From the NCBI GenBank assembly GCA_022828595.1, contig JAKGHH010000002.1, forward strand, positions 80,944,383-81,008,382: a stretch of DNA of 64,000 nt. The letters run 5' to 3'. Below, one piece after another: positions 33,890 through 45,364 of the stretch. The position numbers and the translations under genes are program-made. The stretch's first letter is position 1; each line of letters opens with the position of its first letter. Origin of the DNA: Nelumbo lutea (Eukaryota > Streptophyta > Magnoliopsida > Proteales > Nelumbonaceae). Under the pieces are notes generated by a model. That model saw nothing but the letters and a program-made list of their open reading frames with translations, made no database searches and was not told the DNA's origin.

Positions 33890-35039
33890 CAGATACAATT
33901 CAAGGACTAATTGGCCCCCATTATTATCTTCCTTAATTAGGGATCCATCGCCTGATATGAATGAGACTAATTCCAGCCAATATATCTATAATTCAACCGA
34001 GTTCGTGGTTACTGTTTCTCGAGAATAAGCTTCTTATTTCTCGTCTCATGCCAATCAAGAAAGAGCTCTTCAACATCTCGCTTCGACTATACTTGACGAT
34101 CATCATTTCACTGTCTGCAGTCTAAATAAAGATAAAATATATTATAAGGAAATCCTATTGCATACAAAATACACAAGAATCCAGCATTACTTCAGAGATC
34201 CTAACAAAACCGAACTAACTTATTCTAAGCCGATAATAGTAAGATTTATGACTAAAATAGCATGGAGTGACTCCAGCAAGCCTAGGTTTATTACTAAGCC
34301 AATCGACATAAGACCTAGAATGTTCAACTATTGGGACTATCAAGATGCTTGGTATAAAGTTTTTCTACTACAAAACTCCATCTTTAGACACTCATGGCTC
34401 ATCCGGTTTTTTGAAGACTTTCAAGGCCCCTTCCCCGATTGGGCCTATGTTTGGTGGACCTCATGGGGAGCTTTAAACGATATTTTCCCTTGTCAAGAAT
34501 TAGCTGACAAGTATAAAAATTTTGGAAAAGGGAGAAGCTATTTGGAATTCAGCCATGTTAAGCAGTTCTAATTCTTTAAGACCTTCCGCCTCCTATGGAT
34601 TTTAAAATGGAGTTATCAGCTAAACGTCTCCTGGTTGCTTCCAGCCATTGATCGGGTGATAGAGATAAAGTGGTGGGATAAATTTGATCTCACAGAAGCC
34701 CTAAAGCCTTCTTCTGATGAAGACGACATCTTTTGATCTATCTTTGAGTCTTACATGGATAAGCTTCGCTGCAAATTCCGACCTGGATCCCATCGAGCTT
34801 GAGAACATGTCCCTTTGTATGGCCGAAAGGATGAAAGAAAAAATGTAAAGGCATCTCAAAGAATAGCAAGACAGAAAGTATCCACTCGCTCAGCTTGTAC
34901 TAGGGTCAACATTACTATTTTGAAATTCGTTCCTATCCTTAACATAGAAGGCTTCGATAGCTGGCCTAATAGGTTAGAAGATAAGAAAGCATATCAATTA
35001 TTTAAGATGCTCACTAGAAAAATCCAAAAGGAACCTTAA
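33890..35039 (+). pseudogene. Endogenous pararetrovirus: aromatic-rich ORF of unknown function
   Basis: Open frame from about 34,032 to 34,571, then stops, with related coding-like text to ~34,750 and a separate frame at 34,815-35,039. Striking features are the tryptophan/aromatic content: YWDYQDAWYKVFLL, FRHSWLIRFFEDF and a WAYVWWTSWGAL segment. It lies just upstream of the virus-like intergenic region and on the same strand as the + strand MP fragment, so it should be the 3'-most coding part of the viral genome. I do not recognise the domain with confidence; similar W-rich segments occur in other plant endogenous pararetroviruses, as I recall. No RT or RNase H text is found in it. Confidence 0.5.
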
Positions 35040-35515
35040 TCATAGAATCCTAGCAAATAAGTTCGAATAAAGCAGTTCCCTTCTAGAAGTTGCGACAACC
35101 TCTTTATAAGGAGCTTTGGCCTTAGTTGTTAGGTGTGCAAAAATTTTCGAAGTGCAAAAGTCTCCAAGTTCTTAGTGCTTTGTAATAGTTTGAGTGTTTT
35201 TCTTTCCGGGTGATCTTAGAAGTGTGCTATTTGTGAGCTTTGTAATTTTCTAAAAGATTATGTGTTGTTGTATCATCGCTAAGAGTCTATCTGGTTAATC
35301 TATATCTCTGTATGTATCAATATTAAAAAATATTTCAATTTCTATTTTTATTATATTAAGAATTTTTTTTATCGCTGTTCTCAATATGTTTTCTACATAA
35401 CACACTCATCTCCATGTTCTTATCTCCATTGGCTCCATATCCATCCTTCATTATCATACTGTTCATAGTTCACTATTCACTATTCATTGTGCATCTAACT
35501 TTGGTATCAGAGCCA
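35040..35515 (+). promoter_or_regulatory. Pararetrovirus intergenic region with TATA box and primer site
   Basis: Non-coding region between the 3' ORF and the polyprotein. TTTATAAG at 35,103-35,110 is a plausible core promoter. Much of 35,140-35,500 is repeated, in reverse, at 40,960-41,340. It ends with TGGTATCAGAGCCA at 35,502-35,515, complementary to the 3' end of initiator tRNA-Met, the minus-strand primer of Caulimoviridae. Transcription today is not shown. Confidence 0.7.
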
Positions 35516-35812
35516 TTGATCCCAAATCCCTCTAGTCTTCTTTGACAGACCAACTTTGTTAAAACTTGAACCTATTTCTACCCCATTCAGATGTTTGTCT
35601 ACCAGTAAGAATCCTAGAACATTTGGCTATAACCCAAAGATTGTATTTTCTTCGGAGATATGATTGGGCTAAAACCCTGATTGGATAGACTAGACATCTG
35701 CTAGTTTTACCAAGACTAGAACCCTTGAGCCAAGGTCGAAGTTGTGTTGTAGGCCAAAGTGTTGAAGGCCATCTTAGTTGACTAACCATAATTGGTGAAG
35801 TAAAAGGATATG

Positions 35813-36480
35813 ATGAAGAAGTTATTTAGGACTCCCTCTAGCTTAGGCAACAATTCTGAAGAAGGTAGTGGTAGTTCATCCATAACCACATCACTATCAA
35901 TAAAAAATGTGGAAGAAGTAAATTATGATAATATAGAAAAATCTCGGTACAATTGGACTATTCCAAAAATTGCACCATCTGAGATATATAAGAAAGGAAT
36001 ATTTAGTCTAAGAATAGACCTAAATGTTAGGACTGTAGAGAGAACTATAGTACTAGAGAATGAATAAGAAGCCTTCTCTCTCATAGACAAGAAAGTAATA
36101 GAAGTCCATAGGAAGAGATCTGACTGCAATTTTATACATTTTGGCCTAATACAAGTAGCCATAAAACCATTAACTAGATTGGGACTACAAACAACTGCTT
36201 TAGCCTGTTTAACTGATTCCAGACATAATAAATTCAATGACTCATTAGGAGTCATAGAAGGAGGTCTCCACCAAGGACCTATCTACTTCAATGCATGAAT
36301 ACATGAAGCCCTAACCCTTAGGCTTCAGACCCAGGGTTTCGACATGAAACCAGGATGAAAAAATATAGCGTTAGTCTATAGGGTCTATTTTAAAACCATT
36401 AATACTATTTGTCCTAATACCAAGATAACAGAAAATAGGGGAATGACTACCTTGTTCCAGACCAACGTTAGGAATAATGT
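35813..36480 (+). pseudogene. Endogenous pararetrovirus movement-protein fragment (copy 1)
   Basis: Starts at ATG 35,810/35,813, about 300 bases past the primer site. A serine-rich N-terminus leads to a 30K-superfamily movement-protein core with a NKFNDSLLG segment, a GPIYFNA segment and NIALVYRVYFK. Stops at ~36,064, ~36,297 and ~36,357 break it. Homology with the - strand copies ends at about 36,480, where the sequence switches to - strand orientation. Movement proteins let plant viruses pass plasmodesmata. This relic is truncated and non-functional. Confidence 0.75.
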
Positions 36481-36489
36481 TATAATTCT

Positions 36490-39067
36490 TTTTCCTTTAA
36501 TTCTACCATCTCCTCGTACCATAATTCCTTGGTACGATCTCTCTCTATTTTAGAGAAGGTTTTAAAACCATTTTTTTCTTTATTGGTTGTGCATTAAAGT
36601 CTAACTTGATAAGATCTTTATCAATTTGAAATTCTTATTCTAATTCCATTATGTTGATTTCAAAATCTACCTTTGTGGGCTCATAAGATTTTACTAATTG
36701 ACCTTCGTTCACGGGCTGTATGATAGTCCGAAATTGGAGTCTCATAGGTGGTATAAATGATGCCTGGGGGTGGACGTGCAGATTTTGTTAAATCTATCGA
36801 CCTCCTGGAATAAGAAGATTTTACATTGGCGTATTGTCGTAGGCACCCAAAAATAAACCTCTACTCGTAAAGATGGAATGTAGTAGTATGAGTAGGGATC
36901 GTTCCCATAGAGAGTATCTAACCCAAATTATGTGCTACGTGAATCAAAGATGGAGGGGGTGTATGTAATGAAAATCAGATTTAAAATAAGGAAAATCAGA
37001 ATTAATAAAGAACACAATTTAAATGAGAATTTAGTTAACTTCGAGTGCTGAAATTAATCAAGGAACAAATCTTGATCTAGGCTAACATCCACCATCAGAA
37101 TTACACTACTGCCCATTGATGCAAAGATAAATCAATTCAGACTTTGAATATTCATCATAGGAATTAATTTCCTGCATCTTCTTACTATCAATTAATCGGA
37201 AAACACGCGATCCTCTTAACCTTTACTACTGAACAACCCCTAAACAAGTGTTAAAGATTTAATCTAGTAATAGCATTAAACATTGGAGATCAATGAAGCT
37301 AAACAACACAAGCACAAGCGGTTTCATTTATATTAGTCGACTGTTCTTCCTAGGATCTAACAATTTTTGATGTAGCAAATCATTAAACCCTAGTTGCTTT
37401 GCAGATTAGAGGGATCAAACAATTACAGATTTGATATCTGATCTAGCAATAAATTGTAATGAATAATAAACTAGTAGGCCTTCCTAACAATCAAATGAAA
37501 TAATCATAGATATAAACATATAAGAACATTCGACATCCAAAGCATGAATTAAACAATAAAAACCAAATTAGATCTCATAGTTTGGTGGATTTTGAGGCTT
37601 CTGCTTCGTTCAACCAAGTACAAGAGTTTTAGCCACTCATGGTCATGGTGAAAATTCCAAGAAAATTAGAGAATGAAGAAGAGGGGTGAAGGGAAGAGAA
37701 GAGAATAGAAGAGAAGAGAAGAGAAGAGAAGAGAAGAGAGGTTCGGCTGCTCCCAATCTCCTCCTTCCCTGTAGGGTTTTCTCCTCTTATCTACTTCCAC
37801 CAAGAAAAGCCTATAAAATCTCCTAAAATTCCTCTAGGTCAATCTACAAGTCTGGCTTATCCATGAAAGACTCAAAAATAAGATAAAACAATGTTCTTGT
37901 GTGAGTGGGAGAGTGATGAAATCGCGGATGAAAGCTTCAAGGATAAGGAATGTCTTCAACACGTGGCCAATGCAGTTGTAGAGAATTCGGGCCCAAGTTT
38001 GATATCGTTGCATTCTGAATTTATCAAAACTCAAAACAGGAAAGTTGTAGAAATTTTCCTTTTCTTTCCAATGCATCTTTAATAATCTAATCGGAATCCG
38101 GATGAGATAGTTATGCTACACCTACCATATCACGTCAAAACTGTTTTAAATGGCCCGATTAGCATTGTTTCTCACCTAACGCCTCCTTTCGTGTCTTAAA
38201 CCAAAATATAAGAATTATGAGTGCATTTTGTCATAAAATAAACATAAAAGGCTAATTATTAAGGGAGAAAAATATGATATTTTTCGTTCTCATCATACAT
38301 CCACTGGTTCGGAGTACGAAGGCCTCATAGAAGTTGAGGCCCTTCTAAACCTTAATTCTATAGATCCATCTTGTTCACTAAATATAGATGCTAATTCAGT
38401 GGATTCAATGGGTCTGGGAGTCTCAACTTTGGAGATTAACTAACTATTTTACAACTTTACTTCTTTCCAAGTAATTTGCCAAGGAATTGTAACATTATTC
38501 CTAGCGTTGGTCTGGAACAAAGTAGAACCTATAGACTAATGCTATATTCTCTGATCTTGGTTTCATGTTAAAACCCTAGGTCTAAAGCCTAAGGTTTAGG
38601 GCTTCATGTATTCCTAAATCCGTTAGTGATATGGAAAAGTTTGGGAAAGCATTGAAGTAGATAGGTCCTTGGTGGAGACTTGCTTCTATGACTCCTAATA
38701 AGGAGTCATTGAATTTATTATGTTTGGAATCAATGAAACAGGCTAAAGCAGCTAGCTGTTTGTAGTTTCAATCTGCTTAAATGTTTGGAATCTATGAGAG
38801 AGAAGGTTTCTGATTCGTTCCCTAGTGCAATAGTTCTCTTTATGGTCCTAACATTTAGGTTTGTTCTTAGACTAAATATTCCTTTCTTATAGATCTCAGA
38901 TGTTGCAACTTTTGGAATAGTCAAATTGTGTAGATATTTTTCTATATTATCATAATTTACTTCTTCTATATTTTTTATCGACAATGATTTGGTTAAGGAT
39001 AAACTACCACTATTTTGTAAGAACCATTGCCTAAGCTAGAGAGAGTCTTAAATAACTTCTTCATCAT
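36490..39067 (-). pseudogene. Endogenous pararetrovirus movement-protein region (copy 2), interrupted by a solo LTR
   Basis: Reads right to left from a start near 39,067/39,064 (same N-terminus as copies 1 and 3), through 38,984-38,730 and the MP core to 38,301, then jumps over the solo LTR to 36,826 and on to ~36,490. The line around 36,640-36,780 matches 43,890-44,040 of copy 3. Many stops; a TA-rich variant. It cannot encode a full movement protein. Confidence 0.75.
36827..38295 (-). mobile_element. Solo LTR with TACAT target duplication (inside pararetrovirus)
   Basis: 1,469 bases, TGGCGTATTG to GTTCTCATCA, with TACAT on both sides (36822-36826 and 38296-38300). Its right part shares ATCAAAACTCAAAACAGGAA with the LTR at 57,159-58,518, so they are one family in the same orientation. 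A GAAGAGAAGA microsatellite lies at ~37,700-37,740. No internal region. Athila-like by size and similarity, not proven. Confidence 0.85.
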
Positions 39068-39210
39068 ATCCTTTTACTTCACCAATTATGGTCAGTTAAC
39101 CAAGATGGCCTTCAACACTTTGGCCCACAACGCAACTTTGACCTTGGCTAAAGGGTTCTAGCCTTGGTAAAATTGGCAGATGTCTAGTCTATCCAATCGG
39201 GGTTTTAGCC

Positions 39211-40789
39211 TGATGAACTTACAATTTATCTATAATTTTTGAGGACTTTAGCATGGATTTTTATGCCGGTTTTATTAATTTTTGCCTTAATTTAGCTTAA
39301 TGCTAAGAATAAGTTCAGGGATAATTAATCCAAGAAAAGGAAAGAAAAAGGCAAGAAAAGAAGGTTCAAAAAGACCAATTTCAGTCCAGCCCAGTCGTGG
39401 AAGCAAGAGAGAGCACTTCGGCCCAAGAAGAGCAAGTGAATTCCTTGAGAAAACCCAAGAAAATAAAGCCTAGCTATGAGTAGAATTCGGCCCAGCAAGG
39501 AAGGCCCATTCTCAGCCCAAAAGAGCAGCTCAATGTATAGCTATCATGTGCTAAGAGAGAGCCTAAGTGCAGCCCAAATAGCAGCCCTTAGGAGGCTTTC
39601 AAGAGAGCTCTAGAAAGTTCAAGAAAGGGGTGTAATACACCCCATTCTAGAGGCTTCAAGAAGGGGCAAGAGCCCCCTTGAAAAACTATATAAGGAGGCC
39701 TCTAGGAGGGGGGAGAGGTGTTCAATTGCTTGAGAGGAAGGCTCTCCCACTCTTAGAGGTTTGGCCACCTTAAGAGAAGAGAAGAGAAGAAGGCTAGGCG
39801 CAAGGAAGAAGAAGAAGAAGGGCTGAAGGAAGTTCAAGACAAGCAAGCTAGAAGAGAAGGTGAGTTCAAATTGAGGGTTTGTGATTCAAAGATATTTTGT
39901 AATAAATCATTTGTAGTTTCATTCTCTTTTGATTTGAATTCAGTTTCTTTGTTATATTTTCTTTCTTCTTTCTCATTGTTTCCATTCTTCCTTGATGTAT
40001 TTCAGCTTCTAAAATTTCAGTTCAGCAATCTAATTCTTTTTGATTCATTCAAATGGTCATGAATTGTACTTGAAGTTTCTTGAATGAGGGTGTTATTGTA
40101 GATTTATTCGGCCAACTAACCTTCAAAACTCAGATCTGAATTCTCAGATCTGAGATTGCAAGATCTGAATTGCTTGAAAGAGAATTCAGATCTGAAATTT
40201 TCAGATTGGCCGAATTAATCTACAGCTTGGAATTCCTAGAGTGCTTGAGAGAGACTCTAGGAATTCAGATCTACTATTCAAGAACTGAATTGAGTGCAAG
40301 GTTAGAGATAACTTGCACAATTCAGTTGGTGATCAATTCAGATTTGAATTGATGCCTTAGAAGTGTTTGAAGAAATGCATGCATGGGGATTAGATTCTTG
40401 CTAGAGATAGAAGAACCGTCACTCATGCATAGGATGAACATGCGCTTGAGAGAGGCTGTTCATGACCTTGGGGTTTCACCAAACCAAGGCTCAATCATGA
40501 TTTATTCGAATGATCCAAATTGATAGATTGCTGAATTCTGAGATTGACATTTACTGCTTACTCTTCTAACCTGATTTGAAGGCAATTGGGCCAATGATTT
40601 AGATAGATTTTAATTTAGAATTTTTTTAGCTTTCATTACAGTTTTGATTATTTGTTGATCAGATAAGAAGTACTCAATTTAGTATTGGTAATTGTTTCCT
40701 AAATCTTCGTGGTAACGATACTTCACTCACTACTTTATTACTTGAACGGCTAGTGCACTTGCTAGTGTCACAATGAGCAACACACATCA
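39211..40789 (+). mobile_element. Solo LTR with TAGCC target duplication (inside pararetrovirus)
   Basis: 1,579 bases, TGATGAACTT to ACACACATCA, with TAGCC on both sides (39206-39210 and 40790-40794). AACTATATAAGGAGGCC at ~39,685 is a TATA box in + orientation, followed by purine-rich transcript-like sequence. The end (CTAGTGCACTTGCTAG) mirrors the start of the LTR at 57,159, so the two share a family but opposite orientation. Confidence 0.87.
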
Positions 40790-40794
40790 TAGCC

Positions 40795-41355
40795 CAATGA
40801 TATCTCTGAAGAAGCTACAGTCTTTGGGTTCTAGCCAAATGTTCTAGGATGCTTACTAGTAGACAAACATCTGAATGGGGTAGAAATAGGTTCAAGTTTT
40901 AACAAATTTGGTTTGTCAAAGAAGGTTAGAGGGATTTGGGATCAATGGCTCTGATACCAAAGTTAGATGAACAATATGAATAATGAACAGTATGGTGAAC
41001 AATGAATAGTGAATAGTGAACAATGAACAATATGATAATGAAGGATGAATATGGAGCTGATGGAGATAAGAACATGGAGATGAGTATGTTATGTAGAAAA
41101 CATATTGAAAACAACGATTGAACATATTTCTTAATATAATGAAAACAAAAATTGAAATATTTCTTAATATTGATACTTATAGAGATATAGATTAAATAGA
41201 TAGATTTTTAGTGATGATACAACAATATACAATCTTTTAGAAAATTACAAAGCTCACAAATAACATACTTTTAAGATTGCTCAGAAAGAAAAACACTCAA
41301 ACTATTACAAAGCACTGAGAACTTAGAGACTTCTGCACTTCAGAAAACCGAATGA
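40795..41355 (-). promoter_or_regulatory. Pararetrovirus intergenic region and primer site (copy 2)
   Basis: - strand equivalent of 35,140-35,515. TGGTATCAGAGCCA lies at 40,946-40,959 on the - strand. The stretch 40,970-41,340 corresponds to the non-coding region upstream, but the TATA part equivalent to ~35,103 is missing because protease-coding sequence of copy 3 joins at ~41,355. It links copies 3 and 2 head to tail. Confidence 0.7.
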
Positions 41356-42991
41356 ACCTTGAGTGTCTACAGAAAGTGGATTTCAAGCAAGTTCCTTGGT
41401 TGCAAATGTGGGCAACGGGGATCTTGTATTTTATTCCTAATTTTTTTCAGTCATCAGCGCTTACCTGTTGAGAGGTTTTCTCAAAGTATTTAGAAGGTAC
41501 AATTGTCTCTGATACAATTTATATCAACACCTGAATCAATTAAGGTGTTTATTGAGAAGTTGAAATCTTTTATTCTAATGGTGATTTTTGAATACCATTT
41601 TTGGTACTTGACTTCCTCAATAGAGTATATAAACTCTTCATCATCTCCAATAAATTTGGCGTATTCTAATTTTGAGGATTTTTCAGATTGTTCTGTCAAG
41701 AAATTTTCAATTTCTAACTGGTCAACCATGGCTTTTAAGGTTTTAATTTCTTTTTTGAGCTCATTAACCTCTTGTCTGAGGTCATTCAGAGAAGGGAGCT
41801 TAGAGGTTCCTACTTGAGCTCTTCTCATAATCTCACTATATGAGATTATATTTTTTACTTCGAGTGACCTGTTAGATTTTTCTTTATTTTCCTTTTCCTT
41901 GTTTTGGAAGGCCATAAGCAGGTGCTTTTTCTTTGATTCTTCATCAGGAATTTCATCTAGAATCTCCAAGAGATGTTCTTCATCCAGGGTTAATACATTG
42001 ATTTCCCCTGATTCTTCTTCATCTATACTTGTCTCATTTTTACAAGTACATATTCCATTGCTGCAACATTCTTTTGAAGAGGTTGACAATTCTCTTTCAG
42101 ATATATTTTCTTCTTCAGATTCTCCTAATTCATTAATCTTTTTTGTATTTTTAAAACGCTTATTAACATAATGTCCCTTTTTGCCACACTTGAAATAACT
42201 GGGGCTTTTAATTTCTCTTCTTTTAGAGAAATTTGGTTTTTTGTTTTTCTTCTCTTCTTTCCTTTTATAAACTTTTGATTTTTTCCTTTTGTATACCAGT
42301 TTAAGATGAGATGGCTTAGGGGCCATTCCAAATTGGTAACATAAATCTTCTAACTCTCTTTTAGAGTCGGTTCTCTTTTTCTTAATTTGCCTTTTTAAGC
42401 AAAAATCATTACATAAGTCTAGTCCAATTTGCTTAATTACTTGGACTAGATATCCATAGGTATAATGAGGATATAACATTCTACTACCTCCTAGGTTTGA
42501 AGGTGATTTCTATCCTTTTCAGCATATACTGGAGGAAGGCCAAAGATAAATTGTTCCTTCCAATAATTTTGTCTAGAGTCAGTAAGTCTATGAATTTTGG
42601 ACAAGAAAACATCTTTATACCATCTAAAATCAGATAGTATTTTACATCTAAAGTTTATTAATTGTTCACTTAATCTTTCTGTCATATTATCTGACTTTCC
42701 TATAAAATGACTAAGGATATTTAGAACTAGAGTCATGACTACATCCTGAATGGGTTTGCCTTGACTTAAGACCACTTCTCCATCTTTGTCTCTCTTGATT
42801 GCATTCAAAATAAAATCCATTTCTACTTCAGTTAAGTAGTGAGTCCACCATCCCTTTAATTGTCTTGTAAAGGATTCGGTAAAAATTGTGGCAATTACCT
42901 TTTCATCATTCCCGGCCAATTTGCTGGCACTAGCATACATCATTATATGATGTATCATTTCATGAATCTGGTATTTAGAATTTTCATCCAA
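41356..42991 (-). pseudogene. Endogenous pararetrovirus coat protein, zinc knuckle and protease (copy 3)
   Basis: Two open frames: 42,991-42,491 (166 codons) and 42,479-41,490 (329 codons). The first and the start of the second fit the coat-protein core of Caulimoviridae (gag-like helical region), then a basic linker (KKRTDSKRELEDLCYQFG). The zinc knuckle reads YFKCGKKGHYVNKRF: two of its cysteines are replaced by Y and R, so metal binding would be impaired. An acidic linker and a coiled-coil-like helix (LNDLRQEVNELKKEIKTLKA) follow, then the protease start LIDSGVDINC with the catalytic Asp in DSG. Past 41,490 the frame is broken, and at ~41,355 it runs directly into intergenic sequence; RT and RNase H are absent. 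Non-functional. Confidence 0.78.
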
Positions 42992-43059
42992 ATTCCACTC
43001 ATAAAAAGTATTCCAGTTATAGCCAACCTAGGGCTTAGATGATTCTTCAAATAATAGGT

Positions 43060-44973
43060 CTATGGGGTGTGCCTAGGATAATAAGGCTTCTTACTTTGAT
43101 AAGAGAGCTTATTTAGCTCCAATGAGTTTTCTAATTCTTTTATTGATTCCTTTTCTTTGTCAGATCCTTCACTCAGTTGATTTATTGAGTATGAGTCTAA
43201 GGCCTTATCTGCCTTCTTACTTTTAGAAGGTTTAGATGTTTCTCCTTTCTCCCATTCTGAGGAGGAAATTAGTCTCATAGATAGATCCTTATAACTTACC
43301 TTTGATAGATCTAGAGGAGTTTTCCGTATTTTCGTGTCTTCTGGGAAACTTGACATTACTGTCATGGGCTTTTCTCTTTTGCTTATTGTTCTAGGTTTAG
43401 AAAATTCTAATGAGCTTAATAAAGATTTTATTCTATTGGTTTGTTTGCCTAGAACATTAAGGCATACATTAGTATAATTATTTTTTTCAATAATTTGAGA
43501 ATAATGTTCTGGAATAATATTTTTGGATTCTTTTATTGTGGTGGAATTTTTTATTGGACCGGCTATTAGCTTGTCCTTTACTATTTTTATTGCTTCTAAT
43601 GTGGGTAAATTAATTCCATAATTTTCCCCATTGCCGCTGTCTTCCAAGCTTTAGATAGCTTTTTTGTTACATAGAGTTCTAATTCTTCTATGGGAGGTTT
43701 TATATTTTTGAATTATTTTTGTTTTAAAAACAATTCCAAAAATGGGATTTCCTTTAATTCTACCATCTCCTCGTACCATAATAACCTGGTACAATCTATC
43801 TATGTTTTAGAGAAGGTTTTAAAAAAGCATTTTTTCTTTATTGGTTGTGCATTAAAGTCTAACCTGATAAGGTCTTTATCAATTTGGAATTCTTCTTCTA
43901 ATTCCATCATGTTGATTTCAAAATCTGCCTCTGTAAGCTTATAAGGTTTTACTAATTGACCTTCATTCCGGGCTGTATGATAGTTCGAAATTTGAGTCTC
44001 ATAGGTGTCATAAATGATGCTTGGGGAGGACGTGCAAATTGTGTTAAATCTATCGACCTCCTGGAATATGATCTTACATTCACTGGTTCAGAGTACAAAG
44101 GCCTCGAAGAGGTTGAAGTCTTCCTAAACCTTAATTCTACAGATCCATCTTGTTCACTAAATATAGATGTTAATTTAGTGGATTCAATGGGTCTGAGAGT
44201 CTTAGCTTTAGAGATTGACCAACTATTCGACAACATTACTTCTTTCCAAATAATTTGCCTAGGAATTGCAACATTATTTCTAGCGTTGTTCTAGAATAAG
44301 GTAGTCATTCCCCTGATTATTGTTATCATGGTACTATGACAAATAGTATTCATGGTTTTAAAGTAGACCCTGTAGACTAATGCTATATTCTTTGATCCTG
44401 ATTTCATGTCAAAACCTTGGGTCTGAAGCCTAAGGGTTAGGGTTTCATGTATTCCTAAATCCGTTAGTGATACAGAAAAGTTTGGGAAAGCATTGATGTA
44501 GATGGGTCCTTGGTGGAGACTTCCTCCTATGAATCCTAATAAGGAGTCATTGAATTTATTATGTTTGGAATCAGTCAAATAGGCTAAAGTAGTTGTTTGT
44601 AGTCTCAATCTGGTTAATGGTTTTATGGCTACTTGTATTAGGCCAAAATGTATAAAATTACAGTCATACCTCTTCTTGTAGATTTCTATTACTTTCTTGT
44701 CTATGAGAGAGAAGGTTTTTGATTCATTCCCTTGTACTATAGTTCTCTCTACAGTCCTAACATTTAGGTCTGTTCTTAGACTAAATATTCATTTCTTATA
44801 GATCTCAGATGGTGCAATTTTTGGAATAGTCAAATTGTGAAGATATTTTTTTTTATATTATCATAATTTACTTCTTCTATATTTTTTATCGACAATGATT
44901 TGGTCATGGATGAACTACCACTACCTTCTTCAGAATCGTTGCCTGAGCTAGAGGGAATCCTAAATAACTTCAT
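43060..44973 (-). pseudogene. Endogenous pararetrovirus movement protein and linker (copy 3)
   Basis: Starts near ATG 44,973 (reverse), with the serine-rich N-terminus seen in copies 1 and 2. The MP core spans 44,608-44,291 (NKFNDSLLGF, GPIYINAFPN, NIALVYRVYF) and continues in another frame at 44,236-43,952. A hydrophilic lysine/serine/glutamate-rich linker at 43,647-43,060 leads to the coat protein. It is broken by frameshifts near 44,620, 44,290 and 43,950. This is the most complete MP-to-PR unit in the window, but not an intact polyprotein. Confidence 0.78.
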
Positions 44974-45199
44974 CTTATCCTTTTACTTCACCAAATATGG
45001 CCAGTCAACTAAGACAACCTTCAACACTTCGGCTTATAACGTGACTTTCACCTTGGTTCAAGGGTTATAGCCTTGGTAAAACTAGCAGATGTCTAGTCTA
45101 TCCAATCGAGTGTTGAAACCAATGATATCTTCGAAGAAACTACAGTCTTTGAGTTCTAGCCAAAGGTTCTAGGATGCTTACTTGTAGACAAATATCTAA

Positions 45200-45358
45200 A
45201 TGAGATAGAAATAGGTTAAAGCTTTAATAGATTCGGTCCGTCAAAGAAGGATGGAGGGATTTGGGATCAATGGCTCTGATACCAAAGTTAGATGAGCAAT
45301 ATGAATAATGAACAAAATGAACAGTATGATGAACAATGAATAGTGAATAGTGAACAGT
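45200..45358 (-). promoter_or_regulatory. Pararetrovirus leader and primer site (copy 3), right edge of cluster
   Basis: TGGTATCAGAGCCA on the - strand at 45,271-45,284, with leader text matching copies 1 and 2. To the right only about 75 bases of intergenic sequence remain (short repeats of GAATAGTGAACA) before the junction with a copia LTR fragment at ~45,360. Confidence 0.75.
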
Positions 45359-45364
45359 GACCTT

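Noticed and set aside
34815..35039. Separate host gene at the end of the aromatic ORF
   Set aside because: Same strand and spacing as the viral 3' ORF and directly upstream of the viral intergenic region; more likely its C-terminal continuation.
35491..35530. tRNA gene because of TGGTATCAGAGCC
   Set aside because: Only the primer-site complement of initiator tRNA-Met; no cloverleaf, A box or B box.
39770..39830. Coding poly-(E/K) tract
   Set aside because: Purine-rich GAAGAA microsatellite in the transcribed-looking part of a solo LTR; no open frame of note.
41503..42171. Serine-rich + strand ORFs
   Set aside because: Shadows of the pararetrovirus coat/protease frame on the opposite strand.
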